DNA from: Phragmites australis
Lineage: Eukaryota; Streptophyta; Magnoliopsida; Poales; Poaceae
Direction of reading: 5' to 3'
Assembly (NCBI RefSeq): GCF_958298935.1
Contig: NC_084927.1
Span: 32,438,001-32,502,000 of the forward strand
Length of the DNA stretch: 64,000 nt
Positions 1-9,960 of the stretch are shown piece by piece. The position numbers and the translations under genes were made by a program. Numbering within the stretch: position 1 is the stretch's first letter; each line of letters begins with the position of its first letter. The notes below the pieces were generated by a model that had not been told where the DNA came from, did no database searches, and was given only the letters and a program-made list of their open reading frames with translations.

Positions 1-473
1 TTTGAGCACTAGAAACTCTGTAAGGGGCAGTTTTTCATTGCTGTGTTGGACTGTGCTGTGCTGCGAAGATGCTATGTACTACCTTATAAATCCATTTAGG
101 TTTGTCCTAAGTCAAACCTTTTTAGCTTTGATCATCAATAATTAGAAAATCATATAGATTGACAGCATAAGGTTGATGTTACTAGATTCATCATTAAAAA
201 TACTTTCATAATATATTTGAAATAATATACTTTTATATTTTTATAGATATTATTAGTAAAAGTACCATATTGGAGACCGTGTCGATGTCCTAATGGACTT
301 ATATTTGGGATCAGAGGAAGTAAATGATTATACAGCATAGAATCCTGATTTTATAACATATTGTCCAATAACTGCTTGGGTTCGTGCACATATCATTCTC
401 AAAGTCCTAAACATTATGCATGTATCTCGTCTTATTGATCCCCATGCATTTATTTTTTTGGCATTCCTGTCAG
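1..473 (+). other. Intron of the Vms1/ANKZF1-type gene (partial)
   Basis: This AT-rich stretch ends in a pyrimidine-rich acceptor with AG at 472-473, directly before the first visible exon. No conserved coding segment was recognised; the short ORFs on both strands lack any family resemblance. It is taken as the 3' part of an intron whose donor is outside the window. Confidence 0.7.
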
Positions 474-3215
474 GTTAAGCTGAGCATTGCTGGTAAAACT
501 CTTATCAAGGAAGAGGACTTAGACAAAGCAGATTCTGATTCTCTGTTTGATGATTTGGAGATATCTAGTGTTTCTGGTTCGGAGGATGAACTTGAAATTG
601 GACCTGCATCAGATCGTGTCCTCTCAGTTAAAGGCAGGGAAGAATTCAGGAAGAAATTTTATTTTCACCACCAGTCGAGTGACAAGGTTTCTATTTGGAG
701 ATGCATACTGTTGAAAGAACATGAAGAACCATTCTTTGATTGCAAATCTGGCCAGATGGAAAGTACATCTTGTGTACCGGAGGATGAGATGATAAATAGA
801 GTGAAGCGCTTGACTTGTGAACCTCGTGATGCTTCACATTTGAGGATCGTTCTACTAACAAGTGGTGGACATTTTGCTGGATGTGTTTTTGATGGTAATT
901 CCATCGTAGCGCATAAAACATTTCATAGGTAACAACATTGCCAGATTCAACTTTAATGCACAATAACTTGTTAGCCCTATTTCTTCATGAATAATGCCAT
1001 CATGAATTTTTTATTGATGCCCTGCACTTGATAAATCACCTTGAAATCTCAGGTTGCAACTTACAACATATGCTGGCAGCCGATTGGTTATGTCTTTAAT
1101 GTTGCATAAAGTATAAACCCAGTAAAAAATGAGGGTTTTGAGTGCTGCAAAGAGCCTCTATTTACCCTTTCATGAGATGCTCCTTTTCCAATGTAAATAT
1201 AAGTGTGAGATTACTTTGTGGCTGAAGAAGTTAGAGCTTGTTTCTTTGTTGAGCATACCTTTATTGGCAATGCTTTGCTTTCTACATGTTTCTAGTAACT
1301 GATTCTTATTATTCATTTATCTTTATAGATATGTCGTAAGAGCAAAGGCTGGAAAGAGGCAATCTGGAAAAGATGCTACCGGAAAAGTTGCACACTCGGC
1401 AGGCTCTTCTCTTCGCCGCTATAATGAAGCTGCACTGAAAAAGGTAAGTTCTACATTTCAGTGAAAAATCCTTTTGGTGTAGCAACTGATTACAAGTTAT
1501 TTTCACATTGGCTCGTTTTTACGTGTCCTTCGTTTATCTTATTTCAGGAAGTTCAAGAATTGATACTTTCTTGGAAGTCATACTTTGACATCTGTGTTTG
1601 TGCCTTTATATATGCTCCATCGAAGAATCGTCAGATGCTCTTTGATGGGGCTAAGACTCAGTCAGTACTGCAAACTTGTGATATTCGCCCTGTCCCATTA
1701 ACTGTTCATCGGCCCACCTTGAAAGAAGCAAAACGGGTATATAGTAGCTTAACGCAGCTCTATTATGAGATGGAATGTTCAATTACAGATGAAGTGTTAC
1801 CACATGTGGAAAGCATGGCGGGTCCTAAACAGAGTCAAGAAAAGAAGAAGGAAGTGGTTATGGATTCCAAGGAGTCTATTTCTAATTTGTCCATCAGTTT
1901 GGAGTCGTTGAATAAGAATGAAGCCACAACCGTACCATCATCTAAGAATGAAACAACACCTCTTCATGAGGCAGCAAAGTCTGGCAATGTTCAGCTAATT
2001 CTTGAGTTACTTGAGCAGGGTTTGGATCCTTGCATCAAAGACGCCAGAGGAAAGACACCGTACATGCTGGCTCCAGATAAGGAAACTAGAAATACATTCA
2101 GAAGATTTATGGCGCTCAACCTTGACAAATGGGATTGGCATGCTGCAGATGTGCCTAGTGCACTAACAAAGGAAATGGAAGAATCACAAGCAGCAAAGCA
2201 GGTGAGTTTTATGTGCCCAGAAAAAAAATTCTTGTAATCCTTTCGTGAAGTTCTTATCGTAAAATTAATCAAGTAGGTGCACAGAACATGGCTGTGTGTT
2301 GACTTGTGCTTGTACTATAGGCAGAGAAGGATGCCAAGAAGAAAGCGCGTGCGAAGGAATTGAAGAAATTAAAGAAAGCAAAAGAAAAGGAGAAGGAGAA
2401 GGAAAAGGAAAAGGCAAACGTTAGTGCTGATTTCAGAATTTGTTGTGACTACATCTGGTTGCATAAATCCCATTTATCCCATTTGCTCCATGGATGCAAT
2501 ACTTACTTTATTGGTTTTTATTTTTAATTCACAAGTCATGAGCTGGTTGCCCCAAATGTGATGCTGTGGTTGCTGGTGTTAGTTCATGATTTCCATTTCT
2601 TGTTATTAATTGGCTGGTGAACGTTACTACTTATGAGTCATTGAGTTACCTTTAACAGACTTTTTTTCCTTTTATCTTCTTATTTCTGTCATTTGGTTTT
2701 ATCAAACTGTAGGCTCAAGCATCACAATCACAAACTGATGTTAGAGGCACTTCAACAGCCCAGATGGCCAACAGAACTGCTTCTGTGCCAGGCCTGAAAC
2801 CAAAGCATCAGTCGCCGCAGCTTATCCTTATTGCAAAAGAGGTATGTTCTAAAGAGGAGCCATTTCGCACCTGTCACATTTTAAAATACTAGTAGTTCCG
2901 AACTGCACGCGTGCTTATGCATTTTTTCCTTGATGAACCTTTAATCAGGAGGAACGGCAAAGGAAACTAGCCGAAGAAAGAGAGATGAGAGCAGCGGCAG
3001 CAGAGAGAAGACTTGCGGCTCTCGCAGCTCAGTCAACTGGGACATCAGGTGCCGCAGCAGCAGACTGTTCCACACAGAGAGCAGCAGCAGACGGGGATAC
3101 TTGTTCGTGCTGTTTTTCTTCCTTGGCTGGCAAAGTACCATTCCACAGATACAACTACAAATATTGCAGCACTACGTGTATGCATCTTCATTCAGAAATG
3201 CTGGAAGATGATTGA
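474..3215 (+). CDS. Vms1/ANKZF1-type peptidyl-tRNA hydrolase, 3' part (5' exons lie before the window)
   Basis: Six exons can be joined in frame: 474-928, 1329-1443, 1548-2201, 2321-2419, 2713-2841 and 2949-3215 (stop TGA), each bounded by GT-AG introns. The protein begins VKLSIAGKTL, the point that follows the N-terminal zinc-finger exon in plant homologs, so bases 1-473 are intron and the start is outside the window. Domains in order: the VLRF1 (Vms1 release-factor-1-like) domain, with LRIVLLTSGGHFAG and the loop AGKRQSGKDATGK whose Gln corresponds to the catalytic glutamine of yeast Vms1; ankyrin repeats (TPLHEAAKSGNVQLILELL, about 1950-2100); a Lys/Glu-rich coiled coil; a helix of VCP-interacting type (RQRKLAEEREMRAAAAERRL); and a C-terminal Cys/His treble clef (CSCC...YCSTTCMHLH). 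In yeast and animals the family cleaves nascent chains from tRNA on stalled 60S ribosomes together with Cdc48/p97. All key residues seen are intact, so it is probably functional. Confidence 0.9.
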
Positions 3216-4150
3216 GAAAATTGTATGATGAGAAACACATGAAATTTTTATGGTACTTTTACCTCATGATTCTTAATTTTGAGCGTGTCTGAACTTTTAA
3301 TCGCAGACACAAGTTTTCTCCGTACGGGAGAGAGTGACGACAAGGGAGTTGGAGAGTCCTTACATACTCCATACTACATGCGTCCCCCCCCCCCCCCTGA
3401 TGTTTTGGAAGAAGGAATTTGTTCGTATTTGTTTGATGTTATGAGATTTTGACATAACAACATGGGCCTATTTCATTTGGTGTTGGCTACAATTTATCTG
3501 ACTAAATTGCTTTATTCATTTGTTCACATAGGCGGCTGAGGAGAAGACAAATTTTTTTTTTGAGATAGAGGCATACTACCATATTGTATCTTTTCTTAAT
3601 ACATGTGCACAACCACAAACATAACACAAAAAAACACTTTATATTTTCAGGCAGTTTATATTCAGAGAATTATGTAAAAATCAGTTAGCTCGTCCATCCT
3701 CATTGTATGGACTGCTTTTCAAGGAAATGAATCCACAAAAATTACAATAAAAATCGGATTTGTCCCTTACTAGGCCAATCCAGGCTTTGAGCTATTTGGG
3801 AAGGCCCAACTCACGACTCAGCATGCCACCACGAAAGGACAGGCTCAAGGGCATTTTGGTAACCCGCTGTCCCGCTCCACTAACGCCCATATCCGGATTG
3901 GGAACCGAAGGCCTGAAACCACGAGTTAGTTCCAACACCCGTTTCACGAACACCGAGAGACCGTTCCAACCCCAGGGCCCCCACCGAGAGCGTGAACGCC
4001 ACCCCACCGGTCTACCGTGCACGGTTTCCACCGATAGGCGCTCGCGCGGTTTTGTTGCGAGGCAGAAATCCATTTCCCGCTGTGGACGGCGCACACCGGC
4101 CAGCGCGCCCGCACCGTCCCCCCATCCGACGGCCGCGATGCGCTGAACCC
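3216..4150. other. 3'UTR of Vms1/ANKZF1-type gene and intergenic DNA up to the histone H1 promoter
   Basis: The first 200-300 bases are presumably the 3'UTR. A run of 14 C residues lies at 3384-3397. The rest is AT-rich to about 3750 and then becomes GC-rich toward the H1 promoter. Overlapping ORFs on both strands at 3760-4190 have no recognisable family and are attributed to GC-rich promoter sequence. Confidence 0.5.
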
Positions 4151-4156
4151 ACCTCT

Positions 4157-4174
4157 CGCGGATCGTGATCCGCG
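4157..4174. promoter_or_regulatory. Palindromic pair of histone octamer motifs
   Basis: The sequence CGCGGATCGTGATCCGCG is a perfect inverted repeat of the plant histone-promoter octamer CGCGGATC with a 2-base GT spacer. It lies about 70 bases upstream of the TATA box of the H1 gene. Octamers of this type are established S-phase elements in plant histone genes; the paired, inverted layout is read directly here. Confidence 0.8.
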
Positions 4175-4188
4175 GGACTAACCTCTCA

Positions 4189-4194
4189 GCCAAT
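4189..4194 (+). promoter_or_regulatory. CCAAT box of histone H1 promoter
   Basis: GCCAAT in the context CAGCCAATCAGG lies about 50 bases upstream of the TATA box, a usual position for an NF-Y site. Confidence 0.55.
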
Positions 4195-4238
4195 CAGGTT
4201 GCAGCCTTCCAATTCCCCCGGATCGCTCCCCGCCCCGC

Positions 4239-4246
4239 CTATAAAT
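4239..4246 (+). promoter_or_regulatory. TATA box of histone H1
   Basis: CTATAAAT stands in otherwise GC-rich DNA 117-124 bases upstream of the ATG. A transcription start near 4270 would give a 5'UTR of about 90 bases. Confidence 0.7.
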
Positions 4247-4362
4247 TGGCAGCGACCGGGTCCTTGCGAATCCATCCATCCATCCACAGCTCTCCTTTCG
4301 AAATCAATCTAACACACACGGCTGCGGCTTCTAGAGCCCTCTGTCTGTTTCCGCTACCTACG

Positions 4363-5024
4363 ATGCCAGCCATGGCCAAGCCCGCCTCCCGCACCGCCAA
4401 GCCCGCCGTGGCGACGAAGCCGAAGGCCTCTGCCGCCAAGCCGAAGGCCGCTGCCGCGGGCGCCTCCCACCCGCCCTACTTTGAGGCGAGCGTCTGCTCT
4501 TCTGCGTTTTGCTCCGTCATTGATTAGGTTTTGGTGGAATTGGGGCTGATTGAACCTGGATTTGTTCCGTGCAGATGATCAAGGAGGCGATCACGGCGCT
4601 CAAGGAGAGGACCGGCTCGAGCTCGCACGCCATCGCCAAATACATGGAGGACAAGCACGGCGCTTCGCTACCGGCTAACTACAAGAGGACGCTCTCCATC
4701 CAGCTGCGGGGTTTCGCTGCCAAGGGCAAGCTCGTCAAGGTCAAGGCCTCCTACAAGCTCTCCGACGCCGCCAAGAAGGACGACTCCAAGGCCAAGCCCG
4801 CTGCCGCCTCCAAGGCCGGGCCCAAGCCGGCCAAGGCCGCCGCTAAGCTGAAAAAGGACGCCGCCGCCAAGCCCAAGAAGACCGCCGCCGCCGGGAGCAA
4901 GCGCAAGGCGCCGGAGAAGAAGATCGTGGCGAAGCCCAAGAAGTCCCCCGCGGCCAAGGCCAAGGCCAAACCCAAGACCGTCAAGTCCCCTGCTGCCAAG
5001 AAGGCCCGGAAGGTCGCCGCCTGA
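4363..5024 (+). CDS. Linker histone H1
   Basis: Two exons, 4363-4485 and 4575-5024, give a protein of 190 residues beginning MPAMAKPASRTAKPA. The globular H15 domain runs from about residue 36 to 105: HPPYFE at the end of exon 1 joins MIKEAITALKERTGSSSHA, followed by IAKYMEDKHGASLPANYKRT. The remaining C-terminal half is Lys/Ala/Pro-rich with several KPKK and SPAAK motifs, as expected for the DNA-binding tail. It compacts linker DNA between nucleosomes. The start is the first ATG after the TATA box; a second in-frame ATG lies three codons later. The exon 1 donor appears to be GC rather than GT (GAG|GCGAGC), because HPPYFE-MIKEAI is continuous in plant homologs; a GT donor six bases downstream would add Ala-Ser. 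Expression is probably linked to S phase through the promoter octamers. Confidence 0.92.
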
Positions 5025-6505
5025 GATTATTCCATAGGCTGTAGCTCTGATTTGGGTGGTTTCTAGGACATGTACAAACTAAGGGTGTGTCGAGCGTTTC
5101 TGATCTGTGTTCTGGGCTAGGTAAGTTCTATGTGTCCTGGTTGTTGGTGTAGTGTAAGTTAGGTTTCTTGGAGTGGTGGTGATGTATCCAGCTCTTCCTA
5201 TATGAAATGAACTTGCAGATTTCTCAATCTGAACCGTGTTTTGAATCCACCCGATTCCTTCGGTTCATTCTTGGTTCAGCAATTTCAGCTCATTTGTCAT
5301 CGGATTTTAATTGGTTGTGCAATTTGATCTTTAAATCTTTCCATCTTGCAATTTTGTAGTACCTGTTTACTGAGGTTGTTTATTGAGAGCGCAGCGCTGG
5401 AGGATTCTTGCGCTTTGCATTTTAATTTGGGGTTCCGGCTTGCCTCCACTTTGTTCTGTATAAAGTGAATGGATGCGATTATTTCTTTCATAAAGGTCCG
5501 GCGGGGCACCGCACAATCGTTTCGTACGCTGCTGTTCCTCCACGTAAAAGTGCCGTGAACGTTGTCGATTTGCGTTGGAATCGTGGAGGCAGGCATGTAA
5601 ACGTGGCAATGCTCTCTGCAATGGCTACGAAGCATCATGTAGTTGAGGGCGCGGCATCAGCTTGCGCAACCGGACTTCAGGGAATGAAATAATGGATGCA
5701 TCTTCTCTGCAAATTCCGTTATAGCAATGTCGTATTTGCGCATGTTCATCGTAGGGTGCCCGCTGAGATGTGCCAGCAAGGATTGCACTTGTTTTGTTAC
5801 TACGCCGTGATGGTGGGAGAAACGCATGATGCGCGTAACGTCCGGTTTCGTGCAGGGATACACGTGGAAAACTAATAAATATCTGTAGATATATGTTAGT
5901 ATTATTTAATTTCAAAATAATTAGCTAGATAATTTAAATTATACTATTTTAGATTCACAGGTCGCCCCATTCTTTGGCAGCCCTTGCGGACGAGCCACGT
6001 CCCGAGCGTGGCGGCGGCCGATCCACCTTTCCCCCCGCGGATCGCGCACTGGGAGATCAAATTTCATTGGCGGCGCGATTCAATTTCTCGGAGGCCGGAT
6101 TGCCGCGTCAAGGAAGCCGTTAGAGGCAAATTTCGCACGGTGTCGCGCAAACTTGAGCGGGAGTGCGTCCACGCCCACCCTCGTTACCGTGCGGCGCTGG
6201 GCTTGGCGCGTCCGCTTTCCACGAGTAGCATCGGGTCCGCGGGCCGCCGCGGCATGTGTCCCCGCACTGTGCAGACCTTGCTGCAAGGCCGAGGCGTTAC
6301 GCAGTCTCAGTGCTGGCGTGCTGCAAGGCCTGCACAGTGCTGGCGTCGGAGTGGCCTTTACGCGTCATGGACTGACTGGCTGCTCCGGCCCATGTTGCGA
6401 CGGGATCGCCAATTCGCCGCCATGGGCTTACTCAGCTTGCTTACGGTGTTTTGTTTTTCAGAGTTCATATCTGAATCGCCTCACCGGAGGAAGAAAGAGG
6501 ACTGA
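5025..6505. other. H1 3'UTR and intergenic region
   Basis: The first 200 bases are the likely H1 3'UTR. From 5470 to 5870 there is unclassified unique-looking sequence, and from 5950 to 6500 a GC-rich stretch with overlapping ORFs on both strands (for example 5984-6505, +). None of these ORFs shows a domain, and codon-level signals are as strong on the opposite strand, so no gene is called. Confidence 0.4.
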
Positions 6506-6739
6506 TATGCGGTTACCGATAATACGAAAAATTCGAGAAAATCGCTCGATAAATCGCATATACCGCTCGGTAACTGGTGCAATTTGACCGGTTACCGAGC
6601 GGCTAAAATCGCGATTTTCCCTAAATTTCAAATTTTTCCAAATGAATTTTGTCCAATTTTTTTTTTGAAATTTCGATCGGTTACCGCAGTAACCGTGACT
6701 TTTCGATTACCGCCGGAGCTCGGTTAGGTAAGCTGAACC
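6506..6739. repeat. Repeat rich in GGTTACCG/CGGTAACC motifs, probably a transposon end
   Basis: Within about 230 bases the motif GGTTACCG or its inverse occurs repeatedly (near 6513, 6567, 6590, 6680) among A/T runs such as AAATTTCAAATTTTTCC. Dense short inverted motifs of this kind mark subterminal regions of hAT-type elements in grass genomes. No complete element with target duplication could be delimited. It directly abuts the truncated polyprenol reductase sequence. Confidence 0.45.
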
Positions 6740-7828
6740 TTGGTGACAACAGGCTTGCTGCTTGCAATCTGGCTCTATGCATATATGAAAATGACACCAT
6801 TGTTTCCAGAGCCATCAAGTTACTCCACAATTGCTAGCCATCTTGTTGGTGGGTCAAATTCATTCTCCTTGGGCAATATCTGGTTGCGTCCCATGGAACA
6901 GAAGTATCGTGTATGGCGGACTGTATTTGTAATTCTATTGATGTAACTTCAGGTTTTGAGACGCCTGTATGAGACTGAACATGTATTCCATTACAGCCCT
7001 TCAGCTCGGATGCACATCATGGCATATCTGACGGGTCTTTTGCAAGCTCATTTTGCATTGTCTCTTGACATTGTCTATTCTCTTGATTTATATCGCGTGA
7101 TTCTTGCTAAAACATGCCAACTTCACTACATATTCCCTTCTTTTCTTCCTTGCGCTCTTTCTGTCATAAGTTCACTTTTTCTATAAGGTCTTGTTGTTAT
7201 GGAAATTCTTCTCTGCACTGCGGCAGCTTGTGCACAAGTTATCCACAAAACATGCTAGTACATAGGACGAATCAAGAGTAATATGCTTTACTGGATGATT
7301 TGGCCTTGACCTGACATGACCACCTGGCACAGATAGTAACCTAACTGATTCTGCTAGTTGTAGCTTATAAATTCTTGATTGTGGGTCAAGATTAGCTGCT
7401 AGCTTTCTTTTCAGTTTTGAGTAATATCTTCAAGTTATCGACTTGTCTTTATGGTGATATTGGTTTGAGGATTATGCTACCGGTGAAAAAGTACCATAAA
7501 ATTTTCTTTGAACAATGATCATTGCGCCGACCTTTTTCCTTTCTTATATAACCTTTTTGGAATGGCTTATTGTTTGTTTTTTCTTCCTGCTAGCTTCTGT
7601 GTGGTCGCACCTTTATCTCTTGCTAGCTCTTGTATTCCTGAAGCAATGCAGTATCTTCAAGGTCAAATAGCTGAGTTCATAGTAAAGGTTCATGCAAGAA
7701 TGCCAGATCTAGTAATCGATTCGTCATCTCTCCTGAAACCTCTTCTAAAATTGGGGTGGTGCCAGTGGATAGGTGCTGTAATTTTCATTTGGCGCTCGCT
7801 CCATCAGATCCGCTGCCATGCAATTCTC
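6740..7828 (+). pseudogene. Truncated polyprenol reductase (PPRD/DFG10-like, steroid 5-alpha-reductase family) pseudogene
   Basis: Three consecutive homologous segments are seen. The first, 6740-6943, encodes [19 protein letters not shown] and [16 protein letters not shown]. The second, 6947-7041, encodes [20 protein letters not shown]. The third, 7594-7828, encodes [20 protein letters not shown] and [19 protein letters not shown]. All are in the same frame and the second and third join in phase through an intron 7042-7593. Functional homologs read MEIQ at the first boundary; here that Glu codon is replaced by an in-frame TAA (6944-6946). The donor of the remaining intron is GC, not GT. The N-terminal exon is missing, replaced by repeat DNA, and I find no trace of the C-terminal exon with the catalytic region in the following kilobase. 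The intact gene would reduce polyprenol to dolichol in the ER membrane. Retained intron structure argues against a processed copy; it looks like a truncated duplicate. Confidence 0.85.
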
Positions 7829-9960
7829 GTAAGTATCTGTACCTAGAGCCCTAATTATACTAGCTGTTCTTTTTCGTTGTGAATATGAAGAGATAATTTG
7901 TTCTTTGCATGTACATGTACAACAGTTTTTAGCATTGGAAATAAAACTATTTCAGAACTGGAGAATTGTCAAGTTGTGACTATCTAGCTGATATCAGTTG
8001 CTGATGTGAGAAAAGATGCTATTGGTCATCATTATGTCTCTAAGGAAATTTCCTAGAGACTCGGCCTTCCATGTCATTAATGTATCTTGTTTGAGCTTTG
8101 ATAACAAGTGTTCGAGTACTTGAATCTCTGCTAAGAAGACCTCCGATTGTTCATCCTGTAGGACAGCAGGAATCCTACCTTGACTACTGTGGTAAGTTTT
8201 GTATTTCCATTGCTGTGTTAGTATCGTGATTACGTTTGTCCATAATTTTATTAATTTCTGATTCTGAGACTTCCTCATATTTCTGCTGTTTATTGCAGAA
8301 TGTAAGGCTGAACGGGTATGGAGATGAATGTTGATTCATGAAAAGTGAAACACATAAGTTGAAATGATATTCTACCTAAGGATGTTTCTTTCATGATCAT
8401 GGGATCACCAGCACGCTACTTCAGTGGGATCATCCGATGTCAGGTCCACCTTTCTCTCTGCTAATTTTATATGTGCTGAATCATCACAGTTTTTCGTTTT
8501 AAAAAACCGTCACAGTTTGCTGATATTATTGAAGTTACCAGTGATCCTCAGACAACGTCAGATTTCAGAAAACCCTTTAGACTGGATATAATTTCAGAAG
8601 CTAGTACTAGCCTTATGCTGACAAATGCGGTTGAAAATCGTGGGTTGATTGCATGTTTAGGATGATGTGCTGTTCATACTTCCACCTTTGTGGACTTGTA
8701 TTACTTACTAGCAACCCGGGGAAGAGATGCGTAGGGCTATAAGCAGAACTCTGAAGAAACTTGGATGTCTGAAGATGCTCTAGTCCACATGAAGTCCCTG
8801 TGATGTCACCAACCTATCCCAAGCTATTAGCCTCATTTGCTTTCCCGTTTTAAGAGCACTCATGACCACAGTAATCAGGTCACCATCCTCTGAAGTACTA
8901 CTCCATTAGAACAAACCATCACGGAATGCTTTAATTACCTTTTGCACTGCCAAAAGTATCCAAGCTGATGAAGTGAAAGTGAGCAAACAAACTGCCACCA
9001 ACCTACGTCACTTATGCCTCTCATCGGGGCCGGAATCTAAGTTGTTTGATCAGAAAGCACATCCATTGGATCCGCGAGAGGGGACACGCTCCTTGTCTCT
9101 GCCCCAGCTAATCCTCCCCCCTGGACATGTGTTGAGCCACATCATCTGCATGGAGCTGATTTAAGTCTTGTTTAGTGCAGTTCTTCGCATAATTGTTGTT
9201 CTTTTTACGTGGGACTGGGACTCCCTGAAACTGCAAGGCCACTAGCTCAATGACTCGATCCACTGGGGAGCAGACACCATGAGAGCTCATCTTTCTCTTC
9301 AGGTAGTGGGGACTAGGTATCCATTGAACTCAAAAGAAACGCCACTAGTGTTTGTTCATTTGCTTAGTGTACTGCGCTTAGTTCATAGGAGCGTGGTGAG
9401 TCACGTCGCTAGGAGTTGGAACCTGGAATTCCTGACTGAAAGATAGGCCGTTATGAATGGACACCTGAAATTCATGAACAGAGGCATAAAGGAATCAGCC
9501 CGATCCTCTGGAGTACAGAAGTCAATGCATTTTACTGTAGCAGACGAGCAGTAAAGCGTGATTGAGGGAGCAGTGATTTGCAGTGATACTGTAGACAAAT
9601 ACTGTAGCAACAGTATGTTCAACTGTAGAGGATCCCGATCGGATTTTGTAGGTTAGTTTGGCCGAATTAAGCGGGATGTGCCGTCCGAGTCTCGATCACA
9701 TACCCATTTACTAGTGCCTTGCCGGACGTGAGCAGTTATATGCGTATGGACGAAACTGTCTGTATGCAGCGCATTCCGGATTGCCAGCTACAATATTTGG
9801 ATGCCGCACTAGAGCCAAAACAATAACTACCCCTTTTGTTGCGAAGTCAAATAGTAACGCTAACATTTGATGAAAAAGGTGCTTGATGAGCATGAGAACT
9901 GATAGCAATGTAGTATGTGCGAACAGGTTAAGTTCTAGCCAGCCATGCTGTTGCAGTTTG
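7829..9960. other. Intergenic sequence downstream of the PPRD pseudogene
   Basis: A good donor (GTAAGT) at 7829 would open the next PPRD intron, but no matching exon follows. Small ORFs here are unrelated to known families. Moderately GC-balanced DNA suggests old genic or intergenic material; nothing further is supported. Confidence 0.35.

Noticed and set aside
5984..6505. 173-codon GC-rich ORF
   Set aside because: No domain, basic random-looking composition, several overlapping ORFs on both strands.
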